DNA of 64,000 nt from Paralcaligenes ureilyticus (GTDB lineage: Bacteria; Pseudomonadota; Gammaproteobacteria; Burkholderiales; Burkholderiaceae_B). Position numbers and translations under genes: made by a program. Under the pieces are notes generated by a model that worked only from the letters and a program-made list of their open reading frames with translations, was not told the DNA's origin and did not search any database. This document shows, in pieces, positions 1 through 15,203 of this stretch. Position 1 is the first letter of the stretch, and every line of letters begins with the position of its first letter. Where the stretch lies: the NCBI RefSeq assembly GCF_004346225.1, contig NZ_SMAJ01000019.1:1-64000 (forward strand). Reading direction: 5' to 3'.

Positions 1-208
1 TTGGCCCGACGCCCGCCTGGACGAGGCAGATCCGGATCAAGCACGCCGTGCCGGCCCCGCCCCGGCCCCCATAGACGGCGTCTTCAGATACCCAACCGAC
101 AAATACCCAAACACCCCGTGCCGTATACAGGTTGACCGAAAATGCTCTAGTGGCTGCTATTTTCTTACCATTCGCGGTATTCGCTGTGGCGCAGGCGCAG
201 ATCGCAGG
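1..208. other. Left edge, no gene assigned
   Basis: No gene can be assigned here. One plus-strand frame stays open from base 2 through the first 130 bases with a plausible acidic/proline-rich composition, so this could be the 3' end of a gene beginning outside the window, but no family is recognisable. The stretch ends at the repeat and terminator that follow rpoC. Confidence 0.3.
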
Positions 209-234
209 ATGGCAGCCACAAGGGCTGCCGCTAC
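209..234 (-). repeat. GTAG-headed REP-like hairpin, copy 1
   Basis: Reads GTAGCG, then a 7-bp stem GGCAGCC/GGCTGCC around the loop CTTGT, then AT on the minus strand. It lies just downstream of the rpoC terminator. It belongs to a family of 13 intergenic copies in this window. Confidence 0.8.
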
Positions 235-261
235 AAAAAAGGCGCCCGAAGGCGCCTTTTT
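235..261 (-). terminator. Rho-independent terminator of the rpoBC operon
   Basis: A GGCGCC/GGCGCC stem closed by a UUCG tetraloop (minus-strand reading), extended by A-T pairs and followed by a T run, lies 28 bases after the rpoC stop. Because A and T runs flank both sides it could work in either direction. It is the natural end of the rpl-rpo transcription unit. Confidence 0.88.
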
Positions 262-288
262 CTTACCGCATTACTACCGGAATACAAA

Positions 289-4532
<4,244 letters not shown>

Positions 4533-4533
<1 letters not shown>

Positions 4534-7500
4534 TATTTACGCTCCAAATCCATGTCGAGAGACAGGGATCGAATTTCTTTAACCAACACGTTAAACGACT
4601 CAGGCATGCCGGCATCGATGACGTGATCGCCCTTGACGATGTTCTCGTAGACCTTTGTGCGGCCGGAGATATCGTCGGACTTGACCGTCAGCATCTCCTG
4701 CAAGGTATACGCAGCACCGTAGGCTTCCAGCGCCCAGACTTCCATTTCACCGAACCGCTGACCCCCGAACTGCGCCTTGCCGCCCAGAGGCTGCTGGGTA
4801 ACCAGCGAATACGGGCCTGTGGAACGGGCATGCATCTTGTCGTCGACCAGGTGATGCAATTTGAGGTAATGCATATAGCCGATGGTAACGGGGCGCTCGA
4901 ACTGCTCGCCGGTGCGCCCGTCGACCAACCAGGCTTGCGTACGGGATTCGGTAAGCCGCATCTGCTTTGCCACATCGTCGGGATAGGCAAGTTCAAGCAT
5001 CTGGCCGATTTCCTCTTCGGTCGCGCCGTCAAAGACCGGGGTCGCAAAAGGCACGCCGTTCTTCAGGTTGTTCGCCATTTCAATGACTTCGGCATCCGTC
5101 AGCTCAGAGATGCGCGCACCCGTCCCGGTGGTGTTGTACACCTTGTCCAGATAGGCACGCACCGCTTTTACCTGCACCGTTTTCTCATCCTCGAACATAT
5201 CGGCGATACGCTGCCCAACGCCCTTGGCGGCCCAGCCCAAGTGCACCTCAAGCACCTGGCCGATGTTCATCCGCGAGGGCACGCCCAAAGGATTGAGCAC
5301 GATGTCGGCAGGGGTGCCATCGGCCATGTGCGGCATGTCTTCCACCGGAGTAATCCGCGAAACCACGCCTTTATTGCCGTGACGGCCCGCCATCTTGTCG
5401 CCAGGCTGCAAACGGCGCTTGACCGCCAGATACACCTTGATCATTTTCAGCACGCCAGGAGGCAGCTCATCGCCCTGAGTCAGCTTTTTACGCTTTTCTT
5501 CGAACGCCAGATCGAACTGATGGCGTTTTTGTTCAAGCGACTCCTTGCCTTGCTCGAGCACAACGGCATGGGCCTCGTCAGCCAAGCGGATGTCGAACCA
5601 CTGCCAGCGGTCCAGGTCAGCCAGGTAGTCTTTGGCCAGCGCCGTGCCTTTGGCCAGCTTGCGCGGGCCGCCGTTGACGGTTTTACCCACCAGGAACTTC
5701 TGGATACGATCAAAGGTATCGTCTTCGACAATGCGCAGCTGATCGTTCAGGTCTTGACGATAACGGCGCAGTTCGTCGTCGATAATGGACTGGGCGCGCT
5801 TATCGCGCTCAATGCCTTCACGCGTAAACACCTGGACGTCGATCACCGTCCCCACCATGCCCGAAGGCACGCGCAGCGACGTATCTTTAACGTCCGAGGC
5901 TTTCTCGCCAAATATGGCGCGCAGCAGCTTTTCTTCCGGAGTCAGCTGGGTTTCGCCTTTAGGCGTCACCTTGCCGACCAGCACGTCGTCGGCGCGCACT
6001 TCGGCACCTATATACACAATGCCCGAATCATCCAGGCGATTCAATTGTGTTTCGGCCAAATTGCTGATGTCGCGCGTGATGTCCTCGGCACCCAGCTTGG
6101 TGTCGCGCGCCACAACCGTCAGCTCTTCGATATGAATCGACGTGTAACGATCGTCGGCCACAACCTTCTCGGAAATCAGGATCGAATCCTCGAAGTTATA
6201 GCCATTCCAGGGCATGAACGCGATCAGCATGTTCTGCCCAAGCGCGAGCTCGCCCATATCGGTCGAGGCGCCATCGGCCAATACGTCGGCACGGGCCACC
6301 TTGTCGCCGCGTTTGACGATGGGGCGCTGATTGATATTGGTGTTCTGGTTGGAGCGCGTGTATTTGATGAGGTTATAGATATCGACGCCTACTTCACCGG
6401 CGATATTTTCATCGTCATTGACACGGATAACGACACGCTCGGCATCGACGTGATCGACTATCCCGCCGCGCAGCGCCTGAACCGTCGTCCCAGAGTCAAC
6501 GGCCACGGTGCGTTCAATACCCGTACCCACCAGCGGTTTTTCAGGACGCAGGCAAGGCACGGCCTGGCGTTGCATATTGGCGCCCATCAGTGCCCGGTTG
6601 GCGTCATCGTGTTCCAGGAACGGAATCAACGAAGCAGCAACCGACACGATCTGCGAGGGTGCCACGTCCATGTAGTGCACATTCTTGGGCGAGGTCAGCA
6701 TGGTTTCGCCCGCTTCGCGGCACGCCACCAGGTCGTCGGTGAAACGGCCTTCTTCGTCGAGCTCGGCGTTGGCCTGCGCAATCACATAGTGGCTTTCTTC
6801 GATAGCCGACAGGTAATCGATCTGTTCGCTGACCCGGCCCTCGACAATCTTGCGATACGGCGTCTCGAGGAAGCCGTATTCGTTCAGGCGCGCATACAGC
6901 GCCATCGAATTGATCAGGCCGATGTTCGGACCTTCAGGCGTTTCGATCGGGCACACCCGGCCATAATGGGTGGGGTGCACGTCGCGCACTTCGAAACCTG
7001 CGCGTTCGCGCGTCAGGCCGCCTGGCCCCAAGGCCGACACGCGACGCTTGTGCGTGATTTCGGACAAGGGGTTGGTCTGATCCATGAACTGCGACAGCTG
7101 GCTTGAGCCGAAGAATTCCTTGATCGCTGCCGAAATCGGCTTGGAATTGATCAAGTCATGGGGCATGAGATTTTCGGTTTCGGCCTGCCCCAGGCGTTCT
7201 TTGACGGCACGCTCGACACGCACCAGACCGGCGCGGAACTGATTCTCGGCCAGCTCGCCCACGCAACGTACGCGACGATTGCCCAGGTGATCGATGTCGT
7301 CGATCTGCCCGCGGCCGTTACGCAACTCGACCAGCACCTTGATGGTTTCAAGGATATCTTCGTTGGTCAGGGTCAAGGCGCCCGTGATGTCGTCGCCGCG
7401 ACCCAGGCGGCTATTGACTTTCATACGGCCGACACGCGACAAATCGTAGGCATCTTCGCTGTAGAACAAGCGCTGGAACAGAGCTTCGACGGCATCCTCG

Positions 7501-8645
7501 GTAGGCGGCTCGCCAGGACGCATCATGCGATAAATGGCGACACGCGCAGCCATCTGATCCGCCGTTTCGTCGGCGCGCAGCGTTTGCGAGATATAAGGAC
7601 CGCGATCCAGATCATTGGTGTACAAGGTCTGGATTTCGCGAATATTGGCCGCGCGGAATTCCCCCAGCAGGGTTTCGGTAAGTTCATCATTGGCGTTTGC
7701 AATGATTTCGCCTGTTTCCGCATTGACTACGGTCTTGGCCAGCACCCGGCCCAGAAGGAAGTCTTCCGGCACCGAAACGTGCTCGACCTTGGCCGCAGCC
7801 AGATCGCGCAAATGCTTGGCGTTGATGCGCTTGTCTTTCTCGACAATCACGACGCCCTTGCGGTCGGTGATATTGAAGCGCGCCACTTCGCCTTTCCAGC
7901 GCTCGGAGACGAATTCGAGCATGCCGCCTTCGTTGTGGATTTCGAAATTGTCGAAATCGAAGAAGTGCGCCAGGATCGACTCGGGCGTCATGCCGATGGC
8001 CTTGAGCAGTATCGTCACAGGCATCTTGCGGCGACGGTCAACCCGGAAAAACAGCACATCCTTGGGGTCGAACTCGAAGTCGAGCCACGAGCCGCGGTAA
8101 GGAATCACGCGGGCCGAAAACAGCAACTTGCCCGAGCTGTGGGTCTTGCCGCGATCGTGCTCGAAGAACACGCCCGGCGAGCGGTGCAACTGCGACACGA
8201 TAACGCGCTCGGTGCCGTTGATCACGAACGAGCCGGTGTCGGTCATGAGCGGAATTTCGCCCATGTAGACTTCCTGCTCTTTGACTTCTTTGACCGTGGG
8301 CTTGCTGACTTCGCGATCCATCAGCACCAGGCGCACCTTGGCACGCAAAGGCGAAGCAAAGGTCAAGCCGCGCAGCTGGCATTCCTTGACATCGAACACG
8401 GGTTCGCCGAGCACGTAACTGACGAACTCGAGGCGAGCCATCTGATTGTGGCTGACTATCGGGAAAATGGAAGTGAACGCCGCTTGCAGGCCTTCATCTT
8501 TACGTTTGGATGGTGTAGTATCCGCCTGCAGAAACGTTAAGAACGATTGCAGTTGAGTCGCCAGAAGGTAAGGAACGTCTTGGACGTCTTCACGTTTGGC
8601 GAAGCTCTTGCGTATGCGCTTTTTTTCGGTATACGAATAAGGCAT
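4533..8645 (-). CDS. rpoB: DNA-directed RNA polymerase subunit beta
   Basis: The 1370-residue beta subunit of RNA polymerase forms the other half of the active-site cleft and is the rifampicin target. The typical start [15 protein letters not shown] is at 8645; the frame is open further upstream, but this start matches the family. The rifampicin-region string [20 protein letters not shown] (wild-type, sensitive form), the GRHGNKGV motif and the C-terminal [23 protein letters not shown] are all present. A leader of 157 bases containing a stem-loop separates it from rplL, as in other bacteria where an attenuator sits at this point. The stop overlaps the rpoC start. Confidence 0.98.
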
Positions 8646-8756
8646 GAGCACTCCGACTCGAGGGTTACATGGGCCGTCAACCACGGCCCCGGTTTACGAC
8701 TCCAGAAAATCCGACTTGTTGGCCCCAGGGCTTAAATCAGGGATTTTCTGGAAACG

Positions 8757-8788
8757 CAAAAGCCCGGGAAGACACCGCCTTCCCGGGC
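8757..8788 (-). terminator. rplL-rpoB intergenic attenuator-like stem-loop
   Basis: A perfect 10-bp stem (8762-8771 with 8779-8788, loop of 7) is followed on the minus strand by a short T stretch, TTTTGCGTTT. It lies between rplL and rpoB, where a partial terminator is known to lower rpoBC transcription relative to the ribosomal genes in Escherichia coli. The same role here is inferred. Confidence 0.65.
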
Positions 8789-8802
8789 GAACAACAAAAG
8801 CC

Positions 8803-9180
8803 TTATTTAAGCTCGGCTTTTGCGCCCGCTTCTTCCAGCTTCTTCTTCGCTGCTTCTGCATCAGCCTTGGACACGCCTTCCTTGACAGGCTTGGGTGCGC
8901 CGTCGACCAGGTCCTTGGCTTCTTTCAAGCCCAGGCCGGTCAATTCGCGCACGGCCTTGATGACGCTGACCTTGTTCGCGCCGAATTCCGTCAACACGAC
9001 GGTGAATTCGGTTTGCTCTTCAGCGGCAGCAGCGCCGCCGGCGGCAGGAGCTGCCACAGCCACAGCGGCGGCAGCTGCCGACACGCCAAACTTCTCTTCC
9101 ATTTCCTTGATCAGCTCGGACAATTCGAGCACGGTCATGCTAGCGACAGCGTCAAGGATCTCAGCTTTGCTTAATGCCAT
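8803..9180 (-). CDS. rplL: 50S ribosomal protein L7/L12
   Basis: The 125-residue stalk protein of the large ribosomal subunit recruits translation factors. The N-terminal dimerisation region ([34 protein letters not shown], given here in outline as residues 1-34), an Ala/Gly-rich hinge (about 35-55) and the C-terminal factor-binding domain with [20 protein letters not shown] are all visible. It is 78 bases downstream of rplJ in the usual rplJL unit, whose products bind as the L10(L12)n complex. Expression is probably controlled through the L10 leader upstream of rplJ. Confidence 0.97.
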   Translation of the reverse strand: MALSKAEILDAVASMTVLELSELIKEMEEKFGVSAAAAAVAVAAPAAGGAAAAEEQTEFTVVLTEFGANKVSVIKAVRELTGLGLKEAKDLVDGAPKPVKEGVSKADAEAAKKKLEEAGAKAELK

Positions 9181-9258
9181 TTTTTAGAACTCCAAATATA
9201 TAAATAAATGCCAGGGTTGGGTGTCGCTCGGTCGTTCGACGAATTCCGACTCCACTGC

Positions 9259-9783
9259 TTACGCAGCTTGTTTCTGGTCGCGCACGGCCGCCAGGCCTCG
9301 CACGAACTTGGTTGGAACTTCGTTGAGCGTACGCACAAACTGTGTGATGGGCGCTTGCATGGTACCCAGCAGTTTCGAGAGCAACTCTTCGCGAGAAGGC
9401 ATGGTGGCCAAAGCCTTCACGCCATCCTGGCTCAAGACGTTATTGGGCAATGCCCCGCCTTTGATAACCAGGTTTTCGTTGCTTTTTGCGAAACCGGCAA
9501 GCACTTTTGCCGCCGACACTGGATCGGCGCTAATTCCATAAATTAGCGGACCAGTGAGCTGCGCGGACAAACCCTCGAAAGGGGTACCCGCAACAGCACG
9601 GCGAACGAGCGTGTTTTTAAGAACACGCAAATACACGCCCGACTCACGCGCAGTTTTGCGCAGTACGGTGACAGAGGCGACGTCCAGACCACGGTACTCA
9701 GCGATAACAATCGATTGCGCCTTTGCAACTTCTACAGAGACTTCTTCGATTACTACCGCTTTCTCTTGACGATTGAGACTCAC
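9259..9783 (-). CDS. rplJ: 50S ribosomal protein L10
   Basis: The 174-residue L10 anchors the L7/L12 stalk to the large subunit. It begins [24 protein letters not shown] and contains the conserved [18 protein letters not shown] and KNTLVRRA segments of the RNA-binding domain. The C-terminal helix that binds L12 dimers ends in RDQKQAA. It is preceded by about 250 non-coding bases that fit the L10 leader, through which the L10-L12 complex represses its own translation. Its length is normal for betaproteobacteria. Confidence 0.97.
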   Translation of the reverse strand: MSLNRQEKAVVIEEVSVEVAKAQSIVIAEYRGLDVASVTVLRKTARESGVYLRVLKNTLVRRAVAGTPFEGLSAQLTGPLIYGISADPVSAAKVLAGFAKSNENLVIKGGALPNNVLSQDGVKALATMPSREELLSKLLGTMQAPITQFVRTLNEVPTKFVRGLAAVRDQKQAA

Positions 9784-9789
9784 GGTTTG

Positions 9790-10035
9790 AACACTCCATC
9801 AAACGACGTCAGGGAGGTTCCCTCACGTCAACCGAATGCGGCGCACTGGTCGAGTTCTTCAGAAAAGAATTCTTCCGGGGGCGCCGTCTGCGCTGGACTC
9901 AGGTTGCGAACAACCCGGGATTAAGCTTGGGCTGACAGGACTTGCGTCGCGCCAGACCCGCTGCTCCAGCGGTCTTTGACAGCAGCGTCCGAATTCCGGA
10001 CGCGGCCCAAAGTTCTTGTTGCCTGCGGCTTGTAA
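9790..10035 (-). promoter_or_regulatory. Ribosomal protein L10 leader (autoregulatory mRNA)
   Basis: The 252-base gap between rplA and rplJ holds several inverted repeats, for example the GAGGTTCCCTC hairpin near 9811 and the GTCCGAATTCCGGAC hairpin near 9986. This is the established place for the L10(L12)4 binding leader that controls rplJL translation. I assign it from position and folding potential only; no covariance model was run. Confidence 0.6.
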
Positions 10036-10731
10036 TCAAGCCGTCAGTGAAGTAATTTCTACACGAGCACCGCCGCCCATCGTGGACGATACGGCGAGCT
10101 TGCGCAGGTAAATACCTTTTGCCGCGGTTGGGCGGGCCTTGTTCAGGGCATCGACCAGGGCAACCAGATTGGATTGCAGCTGCTCGACGCCGAACGAGGC
10201 GCGGCCTATCGTTGCATGGACGATGCCGGCCTTGTCGGTACGATACTGGACCTGGCCGGCCTTGGCGTTTTTAACCGCCGTCGCCACATCAGGCGTTACC
10301 GTACCCACTTTGGGGTTGGGCATCAGGCCGCGAGGGCCGAGAATCTGACCCAGGGCACCCACCACACGCATGGTGTCGGGCGAGGCGATCACGACATCAA
10401 AGTTGAGTTGCCCCGCCTTGATGCTTTCGGCCAGGTCTTCGAGACCGACGATATCGGCTCCCGCCGCTTTGGCGGCCTCGGCCTTTTCACCTTGCGCAAA
10501 AACGGCGACACGCACCGTTTTACCGGTGCCCGCGGGCAAAACGACCGAGCCACGCACCAATTGATCCGATTTCTTGGGGTCAATCCCCAACTGCACGGCA
10601 ATGTCGATGGACTCGTCGAATTTGGCCGTGGCGGTTTCTTTGACCAGGGTCAGTGCCTGAGCAACGGGATAGAATTTACTGCGGTCGATCTTCGCCTCGA
10701 TGGCGGCAACGCGTTTGCTTGACTTGGCCAT
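10036..10731 (-). CDS. rplA: 50S ribosomal protein L1
   Basis: The 231-residue L1 forms the mobile L1 stalk near the ribosomal E site and is a translational repressor of the rplKA messenger in many bacteria. It starts [22 protein letters not shown], and family signatures such as [36 protein letters not shown] and [17 protein letters not shown] are visible. It begins only two bases after the rplK stop, so the two genes form one coupled unit. Confidence 0.97.
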   Translation of the reverse strand: MAKSSKRVAAIEAKIDRSKFYPVAQALTLVKETATAKFDESIDIAVQLGIDPKKSDQLVRGSVVLPAGTGKTVRVAVFAQGEKAEAAKAAGADIVGLEDLAESIKAGQLNFDVVIASPDTMRVVGALGQILGPRGLMPNPKVGTVTPDVATAVKNAKAGQVQYRTDKAGIVHATIGRASFGVEQLQSNLVALVDALNKARPTAAKGIYLRKLAVSSTMGGGARVEITSLTA

Positions 10732-10733
10732 GC

Positions 10734-11165
10734 TTATACCCCTTCAACCGTAATGCCCATACTGCGAGCGCTTCCGGCGATAGTGCGCACAGCGGCGTCC
10801 AGATCGGCAGCGGTCAGGTCGGGCGCTTTGCTCTTGGCGATTTCTTCTGCCTGCGCACGCGTCAGTGTGCCTACCTTGTCAAGATTGGGGCGAGCCGAAC
10901 CTTTGGACACACCGGAGGCCTTTTTGATCAGGACCGTCGCGGGCGGCGTCTTCATGATGAAGGTGAAGCTCTTGTCTGCGTAGGCGGTAATGACCACCGG
11001 AATCGGCAAACCCGGCTCGACGCCTTGGGTTTTGGCGTTGAACGCCTTGCAGAATTCCATGATGTTTAGACCGCGCTGACCCAGCGCCGGACCGATAGGG
11101 GGTGAGGGATTAGCCTTACCAGCTGGGACTTGCAGCTTGATAAAGCCGACGATTTTCTTCGCCAT
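10734..11165 (-). CDS. rplK: 50S ribosomal protein L11
   Basis: The 143-residue L11 binds the GTPase-associated centre of 23S rRNA and is needed for the RelA stringent response. The N-terminal domain carries [23 protein letters not shown], with the proline-rich linker residues contacted by thiostrepton-type drugs, and the C-terminal rRNA-binding domain ends in [11 protein letters not shown]. It lies 66 bases after nusG and directly before rplA. Confidence 0.97.
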   Translation of the reverse strand: MAKKIVGFIKLQVPAGKANPSPPIGPALGQRGLNIMEFCKAFNAKTQGVEPGLPIPVVITAYADKSFTFIMKTPPATVLIKKASGVSKGSARPNLDKVGTLTRAQAEEIAKSKAPDLTAADLDAAVRTIAGSARSMGITVEGV

Positions 11166-11231
11166 GCTTAGCTCCTTGCGGGTTCAAACACGCGTTCTGC
11201 CTTGCAAGACGCGCTCCCCGGGGTTTGTAAA

Positions 11232-11765
11232 TCAGGCCTTTTCGACCTGGCCAAAATCGAGTTCGACTGGGGTTGCGCGGCCAAAAATGGTGACCGACAC
11301 GCGAACCTTGCTTTTCTCGTAATTCACTTCTTCTACATTACCGTTGAAATCGGCAAACGGGCCGTCTTTGACGCGCACCAGCTCACCCACTTCAAAGAGA
11401 ACCTTGGGCTTGGGCTTCTCGACGCCTTCTTCCATTTGCGAGAGTATTTTTTCTACTTCGCGATCGGAGATCGGCGCCGGGCGATTGCCCGACCCGCCCA
11501 GAAAACCGGTCACCCGGTTGGTATTCTTTACCAAATGCCATGTCTCGTCGGTGAGATCCATCTCGACCAGGACATAGCCTGGGAAAATGCGGCGTTCGGA
11601 AATTGACTTCTTGCCGCCCTTGACTTCGACGACTTCTTCGGAAGGGACCAGAATGCGGCCAAAAAAGGTTTGCAGCGCCGCCCGTTCGATCCGTTCGACC
11701 AAAGCCTTGTGCACACTTTTTTCCATTCCCGAATAGACATGGACGACGTACCACCGCTTGCTCAT
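11232..11765 (-). CDS. nusG: Transcription termination/antitermination factor NusG
   Basis: The 177-residue NusG binds the RNA polymerase clamp and links it to Rho or to ribosomal S10. I place the start at 11765 ([18 protein letters not shown]); the upstream open frame reads into secE in another frame and lacks family similarity. The NGN domain (residues 1-110) has the conserved FPGYVLVEM, and the C-terminal KOW domain shows [19 protein letters not shown]. It begins 10 bases after secE, forming the usual secE-nusG pair. Confidence 0.97.
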   Translation of the reverse strand: MSKRWYVVHVYSGMEKSVHKALVERIERAALQTFFGRILVPSEEVVEVKGGKKSISERRIFPGYVLVEMDLTDETWHLVKNTNRVTGFLGGSGNRPAPISDREVEKILSQMEEGVEKPKPKVLFEVGELVRVKDGPFADFNGNVEEVNYEKSKVRVSVTIFGRATPVELDFGQVEKA

Positions 11766-11775
11766 GTGTGCCCTT

Positions 11776-12156
11776 TTATTTCCAGCCCAGCAAAACGCCG
11801 TAGATGATCCACTCCAGCAGTTTGTCGACGACCCACAGCAAGATGCCCATAGCCACGACAAAGGCAAACACGATGCCCGTCATCCGGGTGGTTTCCTTGC
11901 GTTGCGGCCAGGTCACGCGCTTGACTTCGTTGTACGAGTCGCGCCCAAAACTCATGGTGCGGCGGCCGGGCTCGCTGAACCAGACAATCAGGGCAGCCAG
12001 CAACAGACTGCCTATGAAAACGCCCACCCGCAATAACGACGGCCGGCCCTCGAGCATAGAAAACGCAACTATGCCAGCAATAACAACAAGCACAGCCAGA
12101 CCAATCTTGAGACGGTCTGCGGTGCTTGTAACAGTTTCTACGTTGGTGTTCGACAT
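11776..12156 (-). CDS. secE: Preprotein translocase subunit SecE
   Basis: SecE (126 residues) clamps the SecYEG translocation channel in the inner membrane. Three hydrophobic segments are visible (about 17-36, 44-63 and 92-120), so it is the long, E. coli-like form. The conserved cytoplasmic amphipathic motif [14 protein letters not shown] precedes the last membrane helix. It lies between tRNA-Trp and nusG, the standard position. Confidence 0.95.
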   Translation of the reverse strand: MSNTNVETVTSTADRLKIGLAVLVVIAGIVAFSMLEGRPSLLRVGVFIGSLLLAALIVWFSEPGRRTMSFGRDSYNEVKRVTWPQRKETTRMTGIVFAFVVAMGILLWVVDKLLEWIIYGVLLGWK

Positions 12157-12202
12157 ATTCCGGCGTGATGGCCCGCTGTGAGCAAGCTTGTGATACTGAT
12201 TG

Positions 12203-12278
12203 TGGCAGGGGCAGAAGGAATCGAACCTTCAACCTTCGGTTTTGGAGACCGACGCTCTGCCAATTGAGCTATGCCCCT
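12203..12278 (-). tRNA. tRNA-Trp (CCA)
   Basis: A 76-base cloverleaf with the CCA tail encoded. The acceptor stem pairs AGGGGCA with TGCCCCT, the T-loop reads GGTTCGATTCC, and the anticodon loop CTCCAAA gives CCA, which reads UGG. It lies between tuf and secE and is probably co-transcribed with them. Confidence 0.96.
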
Positions 12279-12373
12279 ATACCCGCAAAGAGCGACAGCG
12301 CTACCTGCCAGACCGCCGCCCTAGTAGATTGCTCTGAAGCGATTATCCGAAAGACAACTCTGAAGTATAACGC

Positions 12374-13564
<1,191 letters not shown>

Positions 13565-13608
13565 GGCTGACTCCTGACTGTGGAATAGAGCTATCAATAA
13601 TAAAAGTG

Positions 13609-13683
<75 letters not shown>

Positions 13684-13728
13684 AAAGCGTTGTGTTGCAA
13701 CCCGCCCTATTGGGCGAGATTTGAAAAC

Positions 13729-13802
13729 TGGAGCGGGTGAAGGGAATCGAACCCTCGTCGTAAGCTTGGAAGGCTTCTGCTCTACCATTGAGCTACACCC
13801 GC
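13729..13802 (-). tRNA. tRNA-Gly (TCC)
   Basis: A 74-base tRNA with encoded CCA. The acceptor pairs GCGGGTG with CACCCGC, the anticodon loop CTTCCAA gives TCC (Gly, reads GGA/GGG), and the T-loop is GGTTCGATTCC. It lies between tRNA-Tyr and tRNA-Thr. Confidence 0.96.
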
Positions 13803-13858
13803 AGGGGATTCTCTTCGTGCCGCTTGTTGCCGCTTTTGTTTGTGCCGCTTGTTGTTTC

Positions 13859-13945
13859 TGGTGGTGGGGGTTGGATTCGAACCAACGTAGACGCAAGGTC
13901 AACAGATTTACAGTCTGCCCCCTTTAACCACTCGGGCACCCCACC
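13859..13945 (-). tRNA. tRNA-Tyr (GTA)
   Basis: An 87-base class II tRNA with a long variable arm and encoded CCA. The acceptor pairs GGTGGGG with CCCCACC, and the anticodon loop CTGTAAA gives GTA (Tyr). The order Tyr-Gly-Thr-tuf-Trp-secE matches the tyrU-glyT-thrT-tufB region of enterobacteria except for the position of Trp. Confidence 0.96.
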
Positions 13946-14052
13946 AAAAGAGAACTGCGAATTATGCTGACTTTTTAATGGCTTGTCAAATTGGAAGGCA
14001 GGGGTGAACGGGAAGAGGGAGGTGTTGAAAGGTGGGGATTTAAGACGCCGTT

Positions 14053-14078
14053 GTAGCGACAGGCCTTGTGCCTGTCAT
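14053..14078 (+). repeat. GTAG-headed REP-like hairpin, copy 2
   Basis: GTAGC followed by stem GACAGGC/GCCTGTC, loop CTTGT, then AT. The stem differs from copy 1 at paired positions on both arms, so pairing is kept. Confidence 0.8.
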
Positions 14079-14111
14079 CGATGCAAGATACGATTCTGCT
14101 CGCCCGGGTTT

Positions 14112-14136
14112 TGCCACCCACAAGGGGTGGCGCTAC
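14112..14136 (-). repeat. GTAG-headed REP-like hairpin, copy 3
   Basis: GTAGC followed by stem GCCACCC/GGGTGGC with loop CTTGT on the minus strand. It is inverted relative to copies 2 and 4. Confidence 0.8.
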
Positions 14137-14183
14137 ATTATTCACGGCTACGACTTCCACTACATACCGACGGAACCGCTTTT

Positions 14184-14209
14184 GTAGTGGCAGCCCTTGT
14201 GGCTGCCAT
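14184..14209 (+). repeat. GTAG-headed REP-like hairpin, copy 4
   Basis: GTAGT followed by stem GGCAGCC/GGCTGCC, loop CTTGT, then ATCGATAT, an extension shared with copy 7. It ends 39 bases from the parB stop. Confidence 0.8.
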
Positions 14210-14247
14210 CGATATTGCGCAAAACCATACTCGACTGCGCCTGCCGG

Positions 14248-15168
14248 TCACGCATCGACCACGCCGGACAGCCCCTGGCGTTCGAGCAAAGAATTCAGAT
14301 GTTCCCAGCCATGAAAATCAATGACAATCTGTCCACGGCTTTTGGCGCCGATTTTCAGCGCCACCCGGGTGCCCAGATGATCCGACAAAGCTTGCTCCAA
14401 CCGCTTGAGGTCACCCGACTGGCCCACCGTTTTACGCGGCGCTTTAGGCGTCTGGCCCTCCTCGGCCTCGCGCAATGACCGCCCCACGAGCTTTTCAGTT
14501 TCACGCACCGACAAACGCTTGGCGATAACCTCATTGGCCAGCAATATCTGCGCGGCGGCTTCCGTGGCAAGCAAGGCTCGCGCATGGCCCATATCGATAT
14601 CTCCGGCCAGCAACATGGTTTGCACCGGCCCAGTCAAATTGAGCAAACGCAACAGGTTGCTGGTGGCCGACCGCGAGCGCCCAATCGCCTGGGCCGCCTG
14701 ATCGTGGGTCAGACCGAATTCGTCGAGCAGGCGGCGCACGCCATGCGCTTCTTCCAACGGATTCAAATCCTCTCGCTGGATATTTTCGATCAAGGCCATG
14801 ACGGCTGCACTTTCGTCGGGCACATCGCGCACCAGCACAGGCACCTCGGTCAGGCCGGCCAGTTGGGCCGCACGAAAACGCCGTTCGCCGGCGATAATTT
14901 CGTACTGCCCGCTGCCGTCCAAGGGACGAACCAGTATGGGCTGCATAATGCCCTGAGTCCGGATGGATTCGGCCAACTCATTCAAGGCGCCTTCATCCAT
15001 GCGCGTGCGCGGCTGGTACTTGCCCGCGCGCAACTTCTTCAGGCTAAGCGTCGAGGGTGCGGCACGCTTGTCGTCGCCGGCTTTGCCCAGGTCGCCGATT
15101 GCGCCGGCATCTTCGCCCAGCAGGGCTTCCAGGCCGCGCCCCAGTCCTTTAGGTTTTTTTGTAGCCAT
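14248..15168 (-). CDS. parB: Chromosome-partitioning protein ParB (Spo0J family)
   Basis: The 306-residue ParB binds parS sites, loads as a CTP-dependent clamp and organises the origin region. The CTP-binding motif GERRFRAAQLAG, the ENIQRED box and a helix-turn-helix (about residues 145-170) are visible, followed by a C-terminal dimerisation domain. It lies 35 bases after parA in the mnmG-rsmG-parA-parB cluster. Three parS-like sites are in this window near mnmG, so the whole ParABS system is local. Confidence 0.95.
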   Translation of the reverse strand: MATKKPKGLGRGLEALLGEDAGAIGDLGKAGDDKRAAPSTLSLKKLRAGKYQPRTRMDEGALNELAESIRTQGIMQPILVRPLDGSGQYEIIAGERRFRAAQLAGLTEVPVLVRDVPDESAAVMALIENIQREDLNPLEEAHGVRRLLDEFGLTHDQAAQAIGRSRSATSNLLRLLNLTGPVQTMLLAGDIDMGHARALLATEAAAQILLANEVIAKRLSVRETEKLVGRSLREAEEGQTPKAPRKTVGQSGDLKRLEQALSDHLGTRVALKIGAKSRGQIVIDFHGWEHLNSLLERQGLSGVVDA

Positions 15169-15203
15169 TGCGTTTCTTCCTTTACGTTGCGCCGGTCTGG
15201 CGA

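Larger units (their letters stand above)
13946..14247. other. 302-bp intergenic spacer rich in REP-like hairpins
   Basis: Between the tRNA-Tyr 5' end and the parB stop there is no gene. The spacer carries three copies of the GTAG-headed hairpin in alternating orientation (14053 plus, 14112 minus, 14184 plus), an arrangement like a BIME. A promoter for the tRNA-tuf unit must also lie at its left side, but no convincing -35/-10 pair was identified. Confidence 0.6.

Noticed and set aside
4623-7106. Long plus-strand open frame opposite rpoB (and similar ones at 3127-4524 and 7158-8540)
   Set aside because: They are antisense to well-supported rpoB and rpoC, arise from GC-rich codon positions, and their translations show no recognisable family.
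14053-14209. Short repeated hairpins considered as a CRISPR array
   Set aside because: Copies alternate in orientation, spacing is irregular, stems differ between copies and no cas gene is near.
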